This document shows, one piece after another, positions 39,101-49,165 of a stretch of 64,000 nucleotides of DNA (its first letter is position 1; each line of letters starts with the position of its first letter). Position numbers and translations under genes: made by a program. The notes under the pieces are model-generated. The model was not told the origin of the DNA. It saw only the letters and a list, made by a program, of their open reading frames with translations, and searched no databases. Origin of the DNA: Brachypodius melanocephalos (taxonomy: Eukaryota; Chordata; Aves; Passeriformes; Pycnonotidae); assembly GCA_013398615.1 (NCBI GenBank), contig VZSR01001685.1:4185019-4249018 (forward strand). Direction: 5' to 3'.

Positions 39101-42100
39101 AAAACCGTGCCAGTTTTTCCCCATGCTGTGGCCATTTTGACACTACTAAAGTCATGACAGAGGGATGGAGTGTATGAAAACCTATACTCCCTATCAGAAG
39201 AGCCATGAGGACAAGAGACAAGGGTTAGTATTGCTTTACCTTTTTGAGTCAAGTTCATGAGCGAGATCTTTTTTTACTAGAATCCAAAATTGTTGCAAAA
39301 AATTGCTTTTGTTTGAACAAACGTATTGGAGCACTGCAGGAATATCTATCACTTTATGCTTCACAGAGTTTTGGAAGACTAACAGGACATAAGAGTACTT
39401 ACACAAGTTCAAAGCTATTTGGAGTTGTGCCAATGAAATAACCTCCAGGAGAGAGGTTCCCACAAGCATTTTTAAGCATCATGTCAGCCTGCTCATACGT
39501 CTCAAATGAATAGTGGTAAACAAATTGACAACTGCAAATGTCAAAGCGCATATCCGGATCACTGTACTTGGAAGACAACAGATCCTGCAACAGATAAAAA
39601 AGAACTATAAAAACAACCATGATTCACTTAAATCTTCTAACAAATACTTCCATAATTCTTAGAATTCTCTTAAGTTTCACCTTTCAGTTCCCATTCCTTT
39701 ACAAGTTCAACAAAGACAAGATGAAAAATATAAGAATAAGAAAAAGCTCTCCCTTACACAGAAAACCATACACAACATTTAGAAACAACACAAATACACA
39801 CACATTTCAAAGTTATAATGTCCTCAAATTTTTTTCATGTTGTCAAGTAACACAGCTACACCTGAAAAACCAAAACCCAAAGTTAGTTAACTTATAGTTT
39901 CCAGAAGTACTTTATTGCTGGAGTTTTATAACTGGCCACTGTTTGGCTGGAAAAAAAATCTGTAATAAAATTAATTTCAGTTTCCTAAGTCTCTGTAATG
40001 AAAACTGACCCACTAAAAATGCACTTGAGAGGAGAAGGGGTTGTTTCAAACATGGCAGTTTGCCCTGCCCACTGAGTTGTACTTGTCTGTATTCTCACCC
40101 GTGTCCATCACCAATGTACTCCTCCCCATCCCAGACCAAGTAACTAAAATCTGAAGAACATGAAGCCCTTGAAATTCATCAGGTTAAAGCTTGCTTTGAC
40201 CCTCTACTCACAACCCTCTACTCAGCAGACACAGAAAAAGACATAGCAAAAGGAGAAAAAGAGGTGGGCAGAATTAGATTTTGCAGGATATACAACATTC
40301 ATGATAGAGATATAAAGTCAGGGAAATGAACATTTGTGTGCCAAGTGTAAGGACAGACAGAACAAAGCATGCAACACAAAATACAAAAATATCTAGGACT
40401 GAGCTGTAATAGCAACACGAAAATATCTCTCTTCTCTCTCCCCCAAGTCAAGAGAGATGTCATGAACCTGCAACAGACTATTTCTCAGAAGAAGGAAAGG
40501 CAGCCAAGAATTCAAGCAAACAACCCTTCAAGCAAGGCTGAAAATAGGTTCAGCTTTCCCACAGATATGCTGGAACCAGGTAGGTTCTGTCTCTCAGCCT
40601 CCATCAGCAGGGCACTCTCAGCCTGCACTTCTAGGAAGCAAAAGCAATTCTGGTTATAGGACTGTCTCCTAAGCCTCAGCCATGCATTCACCACTGCCTC
40701 CAGACAGTCTAAAAAACCTGCTCTTCCACGTAAGTTTTAAAGATACCTATTATAGTAACCAAAATGCCACTAGAAAGAAAAAAGTGTGCAAGTCAAATCA
40801 GAAAAGGTCCTTTACTTATTCCAGCCTTCACCAAAATAGTTTCCAACATCACATGCTATCTCACAGAACTCCAAAGCCATACAGTCATTCTGTTCCCCTT
40901 GTAAAGTAAAAGATAATGAAAGCACCATATTTACCATGTGGAAAAGTCATTCAGGCCTCAGGAATGTTACATTATACGACAGCAGCAAAATGCACCTATG
41001 TACATCTTAAGTAACCTTCCCATAACCCCTATGGCTGATTTCATGGCAGTACAATAATCCAACCTTAAAAATATATATATCCAAAATGTTACAGCACTAC
41101 CATGAAGAACATTAAATCTCCAAAATATTACAAAGCACAGGAACTGTACCTTGGTGCTATCTGCTTGTATGAATTCTGCATCAAAAATATGTTCATTATA
41201 CCGACATCGGGATTTCATTTCTTCATAGCGATGCTTGCACTGTTGCACAGAAATGTCAGCAATGTCTATATATGAAAAGATAATAAATATAATAAATGAA
41301 ATCTCTAAAGCAGTGTGGACACTGCTCCCCAGACAAGAAAATGAAGGATTACTGGAACACAGATGGTACAATATGGCAGGATAAAAAAATGGTCTTCAGT
41401 TCCATTAAAACAGCTCGGCTCCCTGGGATTCCTAATATTCTTAAAAATATAAAAGATGCTGAAATGCAATTATTTCTTTTATGTCACATCATGGGAATTT
41501 TTTAAAATTCTGAGACTGCTTCCTTCTCAGTCATTGAGTTTCTGACAATATACAATAAATTTATCGAAGAACTTTGTAAGCAAATTGATTAAGTGTATTT
41601 AAATACTGCCCACTGAATAACGCAAGAAAGAACTGTAAAATGTGGAGTATCCAAAATAATTCCCATGAAAGAAAGAGTTCTAGGGAATTTTAGTACCTAA
41701 TTAAATTTGGAGTTAAGTAATACTTCCTCTGACTATCCTTGGGATACTTTTTGAGAAAAGGGAAGATGATAGCATTCTCCCAACATTTAAGCCAATTATT
41801 CAAACACCATTTTTTTTAAATCAGCTTTCAGCTCTTCCCTGTTTCTGAGTCTGAAAATCTGTAGTTGATTGTAACATCCAAGACCATTTTTTCTGACAAC
41901 ATTGGCAGTTTATCTGTTTTTTCAAATGCATCTCTACTGCATATATTTCAGAACAATTAAAAATAATTCAAGAGACTAGATGTGGAGAAAAGACACAAAA
42001 TAGAAAATGTCAGTCTTTTCCCCAGGCCCACATTCTGCCTAAGGCAACCTGTGGGAATGGTGTTTTTCTTTAGTGATACCAGTTTTTATTTAGGAGTTGA

Positions 42101-45100
42101 ACTGAAAGCTAAATATTGATAATCCTTATATTTCTGCAGGCAATCAAGTCACATCTTTGCATTAAAAGACAAAATACAACTTTTTGCACAAAAGGTGTTC
42201 ATTACATTCTTTGACTGGAAAAAAGAAAAATAAAATACTGGAGATGTACTTGGTTTCCCATAAAACCTGATGTACTTTCCCTAGAAAGTTATTGTGCCTT
42301 CTTACCGGTACAGACAAGTTTTTTAATTCTGCCTTTTTTCCACTTCAGTAAGTCTCCACCTTTCCCACATCCCAGATCCAGAACAGTTATATCACTCTTC
42401 TTCTGTCGTACCCGGTCGATAAATTCACCTAGAAAAATAAAAACCAGGAGCATATAAACACGCCTCTGCACCTAATCTCTGCACCTGTATTGCATCTAAA
42501 AGCCTAAAGAACTAAAAGGGATTGAGAATTTTAAAACACATCAGACCTTACTTTGCCTATAAATCTTCTTAATATTATAAACTTAAATCTCTTCTTTCTA
42601 AAAGGATGAAAGGAACCACACACTTTTAAAACTGTGGAGAAGATGAATATTTTCTGTGCTTAATGTTCTCTGCAAGTAACTTGAGTGAGGCTCTGAACTC
42701 TTTTCCTGGCTAAGGCAAAACTGCACACGGCTAAACAACCACGTGTACATGAGTAGGGAAACAGGGTTCCCTTTCATTAGCATTATAATGAAGGCAGATG
42801 TTATCTGAAAGTATGGGAAAGCCTTTTGCAAAAAGAAAAAGCCAATTAAATGCATCAGCCACAACATCTCCTCCCAGTCACCTTACAAAAATGCATAATG
42901 TTTTTCACTCACTCTCCCGGGCCTGGCATGAACAGTAGCTCCTCCTTTGCTGTCTTTCTACCCTACATTTTCTGTCTCCACGCTGTCTAGATTCTCTCTG
43001 CTCTGACTGATGTTGGCATATTATGTAAAACATATCAGCATGCTAGCAACTTTTCTTCACAGTAGGAGACATGAAATATGTTTTGATACAACTGCTATAA
43101 AGCCACACTGCTGAAGTTCTTTATGACAGAAAGGCTTCAACACAGGCTTCAGGAACAGCTTTATAGAAATCTAAATATTGCTTCTAACTGCTCTGATACA
43201 ACACAACAAAAAGCAGCATGCTAAGACAAATGGTGCCAACATCTCCTGGCACAGATCCCTCTTCATGAACCTGTGGCTCTGCGCTGATGACTCTTTTCTT
43301 TGTTGGCAGATATCTGATGGCTTTGTTTCCTCAATTTGGAATTAATTTGTGGAACAGTAGACTCTGCTTTTAAATAAAAACCTGCTGATTCTTAAAGAAC
43401 TACATCCTTTAAGCTTTCTATCTTTTCAACTACTGACTATGGAAAATATTTATGAGTTCAAGCTTACTGCAGAACTGCTTAACCAGGATCTGAGCAGAGA
43501 CTGCTTTGGGAAAATGCCTAATAAATTATTTGAGATAGATGAAGCTGTCCTTGTTTGAATCTAAGAACACTTAAATTCTTTATTATTTAAAGCTGTACTT
43601 TTCTCTTTAAAAATAGAGAAGAACAGTTTCCAGTATGAACTCTTTAAGTCAGTTGACCTTTAAAACTTAAAGCATACAACTTGGCACTCCAACAATGCAA
43701 AACATTATCACAGAGATTCAAATTAAATATAAATATGGACATTTTATTGCAGTTGAAAAACATTCAATGTATTATGAGATGAAAGTGTCATACTCAGTAT
43801 CAGGAAACAGAAAAAGTTACATTTTGATCCAAAAATTAATTACATTTTAATCATGTCTGAGCAACCAGTTAAGGAAGCTTACCAATGAGGACACTCTTTG
43901 TCCAATTATTAAAGTTGCGGAGGTAGAATATGCGAGACTGGCTACGTTTGTCCAATCCAACTTCTTGAAGTTCATTATAATGTGCAGCTACAGCCTGCCC
44001 ATGGCCAATGACATGCTGCAGAAAAGAAATCACACCACAGAAGGAACAGACTCAAGCAGTGAATTCTTTTTATTACCTTGTCATTCAATCAAAAGATACA
44101 CATGTCCGCTTCAAGGATTAAGAAAGCAAACAAACAATACTATGAAGAGCACCATCATTATAAAGAGATTTCCCACATCTGTCCTGGTACTGATGTCAGT
44201 ACTTCAATTATCACAGCAACACTCACAAATTTAATCCCCTTTTCAGTTCATTCAAGTAATTTTAGGATGATAGATATTGCCCAGCATCTTTCTTTCACAG
44301 AAATACTTAACTTTCAGTTCTCCAATACTTTAACTACTCTCAAAGAACACAGTTCATTCCTCTTCAGTCTGGGACAGAAGAAAAGGATGTTCTTTCTCAA
44401 GGAACTTTAAGCCTCTTCAAAAAGCCTGTTTCAAAAATTCCGTTTTCATCTAATAGAAGTGTATAAATTGCCAATTTAACCAAAATGCCAATTGGCTGAT
44501 GTCACATTAAGGTCCAAGTGGATGACCCTACTGCCAGAACTTTAAACAGATCATGATAAAGGAATGAGAGGAATCATTTGACAACATATTCCATCTAATG
44601 CTTAAGAGTTAGCTGTGGAAATGTCTCTGATTTAGCCTTAACTCAAAATACTCCAAGAGATTTCTGTCCTGCCTTTGCTTTAAGTACTATGTGACGCTTC
44701 TCTCCCCGTTATGCAGAGAAGCAGTCTACATCCAGATAGTATGCTCCCAAAGTTTCTTCACCTTGAAAATAATTTTCAACTATATACATGAAGTGAAAAA
44801 AATTATAAATAAAATCCAAAGTAACAGAACAGAGACAACCAGCATGGACTCTGTGAAGTACAAAAAGCATTTGAAGTAACAGTACAAACCAGATTGAAGC
44901 CATTAAAAGCATTCCTAACAGTTCACTAGAGAAGTCAATATCCCTGCATCTTACTATTCACACAGCAGTTCCTCAAGGGAAAAGAAGGTTTGGCTGATAT
45001 ATGTCAATTCTTCAGTGTTTCATATACTTTTGGTAACATTCAGAATGAACACAGCCTTACTTGTCTGAAATCTCTATAACCTCATCATCTGTTTATTACC

Positions 45101-46442
45101 ACATTGGGCTGACTGATACTAACAAATATTTTGACGACTTCTATTCTTTTTCAGGGTAAGCACAGATGGCTTCCTGAATGGACACAGAAGGTGACAGAAG
45201 CTAGAACAGCTGACTCAGACAAGCGTGGGGGACACACTCATACAAACCATCAACATATCTCAGCTGCAAACAGCCATCAGCAACAACATCTAGATGGTGG
45301 CAGCTATGTTCAGCCACCTCTCTACACCCTCAGGCTACACAAAGCCAATGTAGTTCGTGTTCATCTAAGCCTTATCTCCGCCTTATTAAAAGGATGAAAG
45401 GGTTAATAATATTTCTACCACAACAAAGGGCACCTTTTTTTTTTTTTTTGTCAGACTGCTAAACCATATATTAACATTCTGGGAAAATTCTGGGCAGAGA
45501 AACAAAACAGACATTTTCAAATTATATTTAAATATCTCAAAAGGATGAACTAGACTGGATATCTAGAGCATCAGCTTCTACAAGCCCAAACATAATAAAG
45601 GACAGCATCATGTAAAACATTACCCTTTTCACCCTCCCAGGTGGACATATATAAAAGGACATATATTTTCTGGTTTTGTAGTCTTAAAATACAAAGAAGC
45701 ACCTCTAAGTCTTTCATTGCTTCACTCTGCCAACAAATCATACTGAAATCATATCACAGAGGATGCAGTCTGTAGAGTTTTGCAAACTATACGGTACCTT
45801 ACCACAGAAGTAAAGGGACAAAATTACTTTATGGAAGAACTTCCCAAGCACAGATAACTAAACTACACTAACACACAGATAAACAACATACATGAGATCT
45901 GAGTCCAAAATATGGAACTTGGACTAATGCCAGTAAACCCTACACTACCAGACTGCTACCACATGGATGATGGAACAGCCATAGAATTAGACTACGTGTG
46001 TGCTGAGATTACCACTCTAATTGCCAGCCCTCTTTCTCCTCTGTGAAGCCCAACATCACTTGTGCACCTGTTATTTCCCTAGGAAACATTTCCATACTTG
46101 GTGTTTCGTGCTGGCTCACACATGTCTAGCACAAATATTTTCAATCTTTTCTTGAGCTAAGGCTTCGAAGCAAGGATTTGAAAACAGCTCAAAACAAATG
46201 ATACTCACTACTTTCTTAGAAGGTTCATCTTCAGAATCTGAATGCTTCCTCTTTGCTCTGCCATCCTGATCACCACTATCAACTCCTTTTTCATTTTCAG
46301 TGGACTGCTCTGTACCTGAAGCAGAACTATTGCCTTCACATCCAACCCCTGAAGCTGACTCTAAAGCATGAGGTGTTTTCTCCACTTCTTCATCCAAACT
46401 CTTCTCTACTTGCTGTTCCTCTGTCTTGGTTACTTCAGCCAT
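33139..46442 (-). CDS. RNMT: mRNA cap guanine-N7 methyltransferase (10 coding exons)
   Basis: Transfers a methyl group from S-adenosylmethionine to N7 of the cap guanosine of nascent mRNA, in the nucleus, with the activator RAMAC. Coding exons, high to low: 46442-46209, 44015-43883, 42428-42306, 41265-41150, 39584-39403, 38801-38637, 37515-37398, 35725-35624, 34467-34434, 33176-33139. Every intron is GT-AG and every junction keeps phase; total 1245 bases, 414 aa plus stop. Residues 1-78 form an acidic, Ser/Glu-rich, disordered N-terminus with a basic RAKRKH nuclear-localisation-like stretch at 62-67. The catalytic domain follows, with SAM motif I VLDLGCGKGGD at 138-148, HYSFE at 226-230 in the conserved region bordering the cap and SAM pockets, SPGGYFIGTTP at 247-257, and the C-terminal VFAFEKQ. 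The mammalian protein is longer (476 aa in human), the difference being mainly in the N-terminal tail. The start is the first ATG of a spliced exon whose 5' 30 bases are untranslated. No lesion seen. Confidence 0.96.
34434..34467 (-). CDS. RNMT: RNMT 34-base coding exon
   Basis: Bounded by CCCCTTCTAG and GTAAGT. It encodes GTLSKSEWEAT plus the first base of a split serine, the conserved LSxSEWEA segment of the family. Its length is not a multiple of three, so skipping it would shift the frame. Confidence 0.93.
35624..35725 (-). CDS. RNMT: RNMT coding exon (34 codons)
   Basis: Bounded by TTCTGCAG and GTAAGT, phase 0 at both ends. It encodes PYSTLGDSRL... to KLPL, a surface region containing the conserved DYEHA. 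Because it is phase 0-0, skipping would keep the frame but delete this lobe. Confidence 0.93.
36838..37245 (+). mobile_element. Truncated LTR, family B, in an RNMT intron
   Basis: Lies in the intron between RNMT exons 37515-37398 and 35725-35624, antisense to RNMT. Landmarks in order: a 'gtgttatgaacaaaccac' segment, 'gaggtgaggaggtag', a T-rich run at 37051-37064, 'attaaattaacc', 'tctgttttgtctgtgacgg', and the terminal 'ggcagccagtcaagg'. The same order is seen at 25.8 kb and inverted at 53.2-54.3 kb. The 5' part is missing. Confidence 0.65.
37398..37515 (-). CDS. RNMT: RNMT coding exon (EMAKKHG...)
   Basis: Bounded by TTTTGACAG and GTAAAT. Encodes the end of PLLEE, then MAKKHGMKLVYKMTF and the charged helix REFYEEKIKNEEHKMLL, ending MQALE. 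Entry phase 2, exit phase 0. Confidence 0.95.
38637..38801 (-). CDS. RNMT: RNMT coding exon (VKRLEASE...)
   Basis: Bounded by ATTCTATAG and GTAAGT. Encodes KRLEASETNSFGND, KKGDYPLFGCKYDFHLE and VPEFLVYFPLLE, all conserved blocks of the catalytic domain. Confidence 0.96.
39403..39584 (-). CDS. RNMT: RNMT coding exon (core of cap/SAM site)
   Basis: Bounded by CTGTTGCAG and GTAAGT. Encodes the segment from DLLSSKYSDPD through FDICSCQFVYHYSFE to SPGGYFIGTTPNSFEL. The donor used is the second of two overlapping GT choices: it leaves GT as the start of a valine codon, which the next exon completes in frame. Confidence 0.96.
41150..41265 (-). CDS. RNMT: RNMT coding exon (DIADISVQQC...)
   Basis: Bounded by TTCATATATAG and GTACAG. 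The opening Asp completes the codon split from the previous exon; the exon carries the D residue after LVCT that contacts the SAM ribose in class I methyltransferases, then the helix SVQQCKHRYEEMK and the strand FDAEFIQAD. Confidence 0.95.
42306..42428 (-). CDS. RNMT: RNMT coding exon with SAM motif I
   Basis: Bounded by TTTTTCTAG and GTAAGA. Encodes GEFIDRVRQKKSDITVLDLGC followed by GKGGDLLKWKKGRIKKLVCT. The glycine-rich loop is the diagnostic SAM-binding motif I of class I methyltransferases. Confidence 0.97.
43883..44015 (-). CDS. RNMT: RNMT coding exon (HYNELQEVG...)
   Basis: Bounded by TTTTCTGCAG and GTAAGC. Encodes the start of the catalytic domain, including AAHYNELQEVGLDKRSQSR and IFYLRNFNNW, near-invariant in vertebrate RNMT and part of the cap-binding entry. 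Confidence 0.97.
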
Positions 46443-46472
46443 TTTGAGTGGTCCACTGATCAGAATGGAAAT
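46209..46472 (-). CDS. RNMT: RNMT first coding exon
   Basis: The acceptor TTTTCCCTCTAG ends at 46473; 30 untranslated bases precede the ATG at 46442-46440. Encodes the 78-residue disordered acidic N-terminus. The donor is AAAGTA|GTGAGT, preferred over the overlapping GTAGTG because it matches consensus and keeps phase 0. Confidence 0.92.
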
Positions 46473-47695
46473 CTAGAGGGAAAACAAACAAACCACCAAG
46501 AATTTTCAGTGCTGAATTTCACTTACTCGTGGTTACGATCGTGACTGTCACACATAACATTGGCATTTTACCCTAGGCAACAAACAGACTACAAATTTGA
46601 CTAGTTGTTTAAAAAAGACAGCTCAATACAGTATGTGGAACTTAAAAGTACTCATTAAATAAGTTCAAATTAAAATAAATTGTTACTTTCCATTTTAGAG
46701 TCATTCTTACGTAAATTTATTGACTCAACTGCCAAATGTTATTTTTTTTCCTTTGCTATAAAAGGCAACCTACAAATCAATCTATGTTTAGAAACACAAA
46801 CAGATGGGTTCTTTCAAATTGGTAAATTTGTTATTTAAACTGATATGCTTTGAAATAGATGTCTTCAAATATAAGATCAAGATGGGTTTTTATGAGAAAA
46901 TTTTCTTAACAGTCATGGATTTTCTAGTTTGCCAAGAATATCCACTGTGCTCTGAGCTTAACTAATATGTGGAATATTCAGCTGCACCTGCATTTCCACA
47001 TCTCCACTACACAGGCTGCAGGACTGCAAACAACCGCCACAAAGCTCATTTGGTCTCCAGCACATCCCAGCCTTCTTTACATCACCACTGGGAAGCAGAG
47101 CACCCACTTTTTAACAAGGCATGGGAGAGGGCAACTTGGCAACTCCTCTTCTGAAACAGTGGCCTAAATCAGCAAAACAAAAAAAAAAATTGAAATCCAC
47201 CGAACCCAGGCTCACATCCTATTGAGGGCCTGAACACATCCACTGAGTGGGCCACTACACAGAGGCACCAGAGCAGCTTTCCTCAAAACAAATGGCCTCA
47301 AGGTACAACTTATAAAAATAATTCTTCCACTACTGCGCAGCACCTGACTTGGTTTGCGAAGCAGCAGCAGACCCTTCATTATCCTCACCCGGCTATTCCA
47401 AGCAGATGTTTTGAAGGCCTAAATTGTGAAACAATCCGACTTTCACAACTCGCGACGGCAACCAAGTGCCCAGAGGAAGCAGCAGCTCCTTCAGCCGGAG
47501 AGCTGAAAACGCCTGGAGTGATATGGGAATGGCCTCGCCGGCCTCGGGACGCTCCCGCCCCCTCCGTTCTCCCTTCCCTCTTTCCCTTCCCCCCCCGGCG
47601 CGGCTGGGAGGCCTCAGGGCCTCCCCTCCCGTTAACCGGGCGGCCGCGCCCGCCGCTTCTTTGCGGCCTCCCCGCCGCCGCCGGTCCGCCCAGGG

Positions 47696-47803
47696 GCAGG
47701 GAGGGCGGCAGGGAGGGCGGCAGGGAGGGCGGCAGGGAGGGCGGCAGCGAGGGCGGCAGCGAGGGCGGCAGCGAGGGCGGCAGGGAGGGCGGCAGGGAGG
47801 GCA
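47696..47803 (+). repeat. 12-bp G-rich minisatellite, 9 copies
   Basis: Nine consecutive 12-bp units. Units 1-4 (47696-47743) and 8-9 (47780-47803) are GCAGGGAGGGCG; units 5-7 (47744-47779) are GCAGCGAGGGCG; the last base of unit 9 differs. The open frames across it (PPSL or GGRQ repeats) are by-products of the 12-base period, not proteins. It begins about 34 bases inside RNMT intron 1. Confidence 0.93.
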
Positions 47804-47836
47804 GGCCCGCACTGCCCCGGCCCGGCACTCACTCAC

Positions 47837-47890
47837 CCGCCTCAGCGTTCCGCCATCCCTGTTTGCGGAAGTGACGAAGGCCCACGGCGC
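47837..47890 (-). other. RNMT: RNMT non-coding exon 1 (right end approximate)
   Basis: On the minus strand a consensus donor GAGGCGG|GTGAGTGAG ends an exon at 47837. The next acceptor in the same direction is the one before the coding exon at 46472. The exon has no frame leading into RNMT but contains the 4-codon ORF noted separately. The transcription start cannot be fixed by eye; the ETS-like site near 47865 suggests it lies within about 30 bases of 47880. Confidence 0.6.
47842..47856 (-). promoter_or_regulatory. Upstream ORF MAER-stop in RNMT exon 1
   Basis: ATGGCGGAACGCTGA on the minus strand, fully inside exon 1 and in good Kozak context (purine at -3 is a G in CAGGG, G at +4). If transcription starts upstream of 47856 it would sit in the 5' leader and could lower translation of RNMT. 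Confidence 0.5.
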
Positions 47891-47956
47891 GCGTCACGTC
47901 CTGGGATGGACCGCGGGGAAAGGGAGCGGGGAAAACACGGCGGCACGTGCGGTGGG

Positions 47957-48300
47957 TTGTGAGGAAAGGCTGGGGAGCTGGGGTGGTTTAGCCTGAAGAG
48001 GAGGCTCGGGGTGGAGCTCGTCGCTCTCTACGACTGCCTGACAGGAGGTTGTAGTGAGCTGGGACCAGTTTCTTCTACCATGCCTGCATTGAGAGGACTG
48101 GAGGAAATGGCCTTAATCTGAGAGAGGGGAGATTCCTATTAGATACTAGAACAACTTTTTCACTGTTAGGATGCTCAGACGTTTGAATAGGTTTCCCAGG
48201 GAGGTGTTCAAGAGGCTGGATCTGGCGCTGGGTCAGGGGGTTACAGTGCCGGATTGGACAGGGTGGTCTTAAAGATCACTTCCAACTTTGGTTCTATGAA
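47957..48300 (+). mobile_element. CR1 LINE 3' fragment inside the shared promoter
   Basis: CR1 landmarks in order: 'gaggaaaggctggggagctg', 'agcctgaagaggaggct', a gagaggggagattc stretch, 'gtttcccagggaggtg', 'ggtggtcttaaagatc' and 'acttccaactttggttct', ending near 48300. It sits between the RNMT and FAM210A start regions, sense with respect to FAM210A. Confidence 0.85.
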
Positions 48301-48384
48301 AGGTGGAAGAGTCCGAGCCGGGGCAGAGGGACTACGAATCCCGGGGGGCCGTGCGAGAAGGGGGCGATGCTCGCGCCTGCGCAC

Positions 48385-48558
48385 TGGGCGGGCGCCGCCG
48401 GGCCTGAAGGTGATGGTGGGGACGGGCGCCGCCGCACGTTGCGCGGGGCGGGGGGGGGCGGGGGGGGCCGGGGGTGGTGACGGCAGCGGCCGTTGGTGAC
48501 ACCAGCGCGTGCCCGCTGCTCGCGGGGCCCCTGAGGAGCGGCGCGGGCCCGGCACGAG
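48385..48558 (+). other. FAM210A: Probable FAM210A 5'UTR exon 1 (ends approximate)
   Basis: By analogy with other vertebrates FAM210A needs a non-coding first exon at the island, since its first coding exon (62215) starts with a splice acceptor. The best donor seen is GGCACGAG|GTACCC at 48558. A weaker alternative, GTGAGG, is near 48628. The start is assumed just right of the NRF1-like site. Inference from motif and synteny only. Confidence 0.35.
48448..48476 (+). other. G-run cluster (G-quadruplex motif)
   Basis: Runs of G4, G9, G8 and G5 separated by one or two C within about 30 bases, far beyond the minimum for a G-quadruplex motif. It lies in the likely 5' leader of FAM210A, on the sense strand, so RNA as well as DNA could fold. 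Confidence 0.7.
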
Positions 48559-48887
48559 GTACCCGCGCGGCGGGGGCGGGAGCGGCGGGAGCCGCGGGAT
48601 CGGGACGGATCCCCCTCCGCCCTGGCTTGTGAGGGGATTGGGCTGCTCGCGCCTTCCTCCCGCCTGCCTTCCCTTTGGCGAGTCCGCCTTGTCCGGCGTT
48701 GAAGGATGTCGGCCGCGACACAAGAAAGTGGGTGGGAGATTCGTTTCTTGGTCGGGACATAACGCTGGATGGGCCTGGCTGATCCGTGGTGGGCTGCTGC
48801 TGCAGCATCTGGCTGGAAAGGAAAGGATTTGGGGATGGGCTCTCAGGCTGGGACTTCCTCAGGAAGGGTAGCGCCCATCCCAGTTCC

Positions 48888-49165
48888 CTGGTGCCCAGTG
48901 ACAGGACACAAGGGAACGGCACGAAACTGTCAGAAGAAGTTTAGGCTGGATATTAGGCAAAGGTTCTTCACCCGGAGGACGGTTGGGCACTGGAGCGGGC
49001 TCCCCAGGGAAGTGGTCACAGCACCAGCCTGGCAGAGTTCAAGAAGCGTTTGGCAGTAGTCTCAATCACAAGATGTGATTCTTGGGATGTTCTGTGCAGG
49101 GCCAGGAGTTAGACTCGATGATCCCGATGGATCCCTTCCAAGTCAGCATTTTCCATGGTTCTGTG
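48888..49165 (+). mobile_element. CR1 LINE 3' end
   Basis: Begins 'ggtgcccagtgacaggaca', passes 'aggctggatattaggcaaa' and 'gggcactggagcgggctcc', and ends 'cccttccaagtcagcattt' and 'ggttctgtg', the CR1 3' pattern. Sense to FAM210A, in its intron 1. Less decayed than the other copies. Confidence 0.88.

Larger units (their letters stand above)
47460..48620. promoter_or_regulatory. CpG island, bidirectional RNMT / FAM210A promoter
   Basis: The only strongly GC- and CpG-rich stretch in the window, between two genes reading apart (RNMT left, FAM210A right). Motifs visible: an ETS/GABPA-type GCGGAAGTGAC near 47865, a TCACGT CRE-like site near 47894, a palindromic E-box GCACGTGC at 47943-47950, a ZNF143-like ACTACGAATCCC at 48331-48342 and an NRF1-like GCGCCTGCGCAC at 48373-48384. 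No TATA box is seen near either start. The motif mix is typical of housekeeping promoters. A CR1 fragment splits the island. Confidence 0.8.

Noticed and set aside
47385..47996. Long open frames with PPSL or GGRQ repeats (up to 176 codons)
   Set aside because: The 12-base period of the minisatellite keeps all frames open; no start context, domain or splice logic supports a protein.
48241..48922. Pro/Ala/Arg-rich open frames of 160-196 codons in the CpG island
   Set aside because: GC-rich sequence has few stop codons; the frames run across a CR1 edge and putative exon/intron border and have no recognisable domain.
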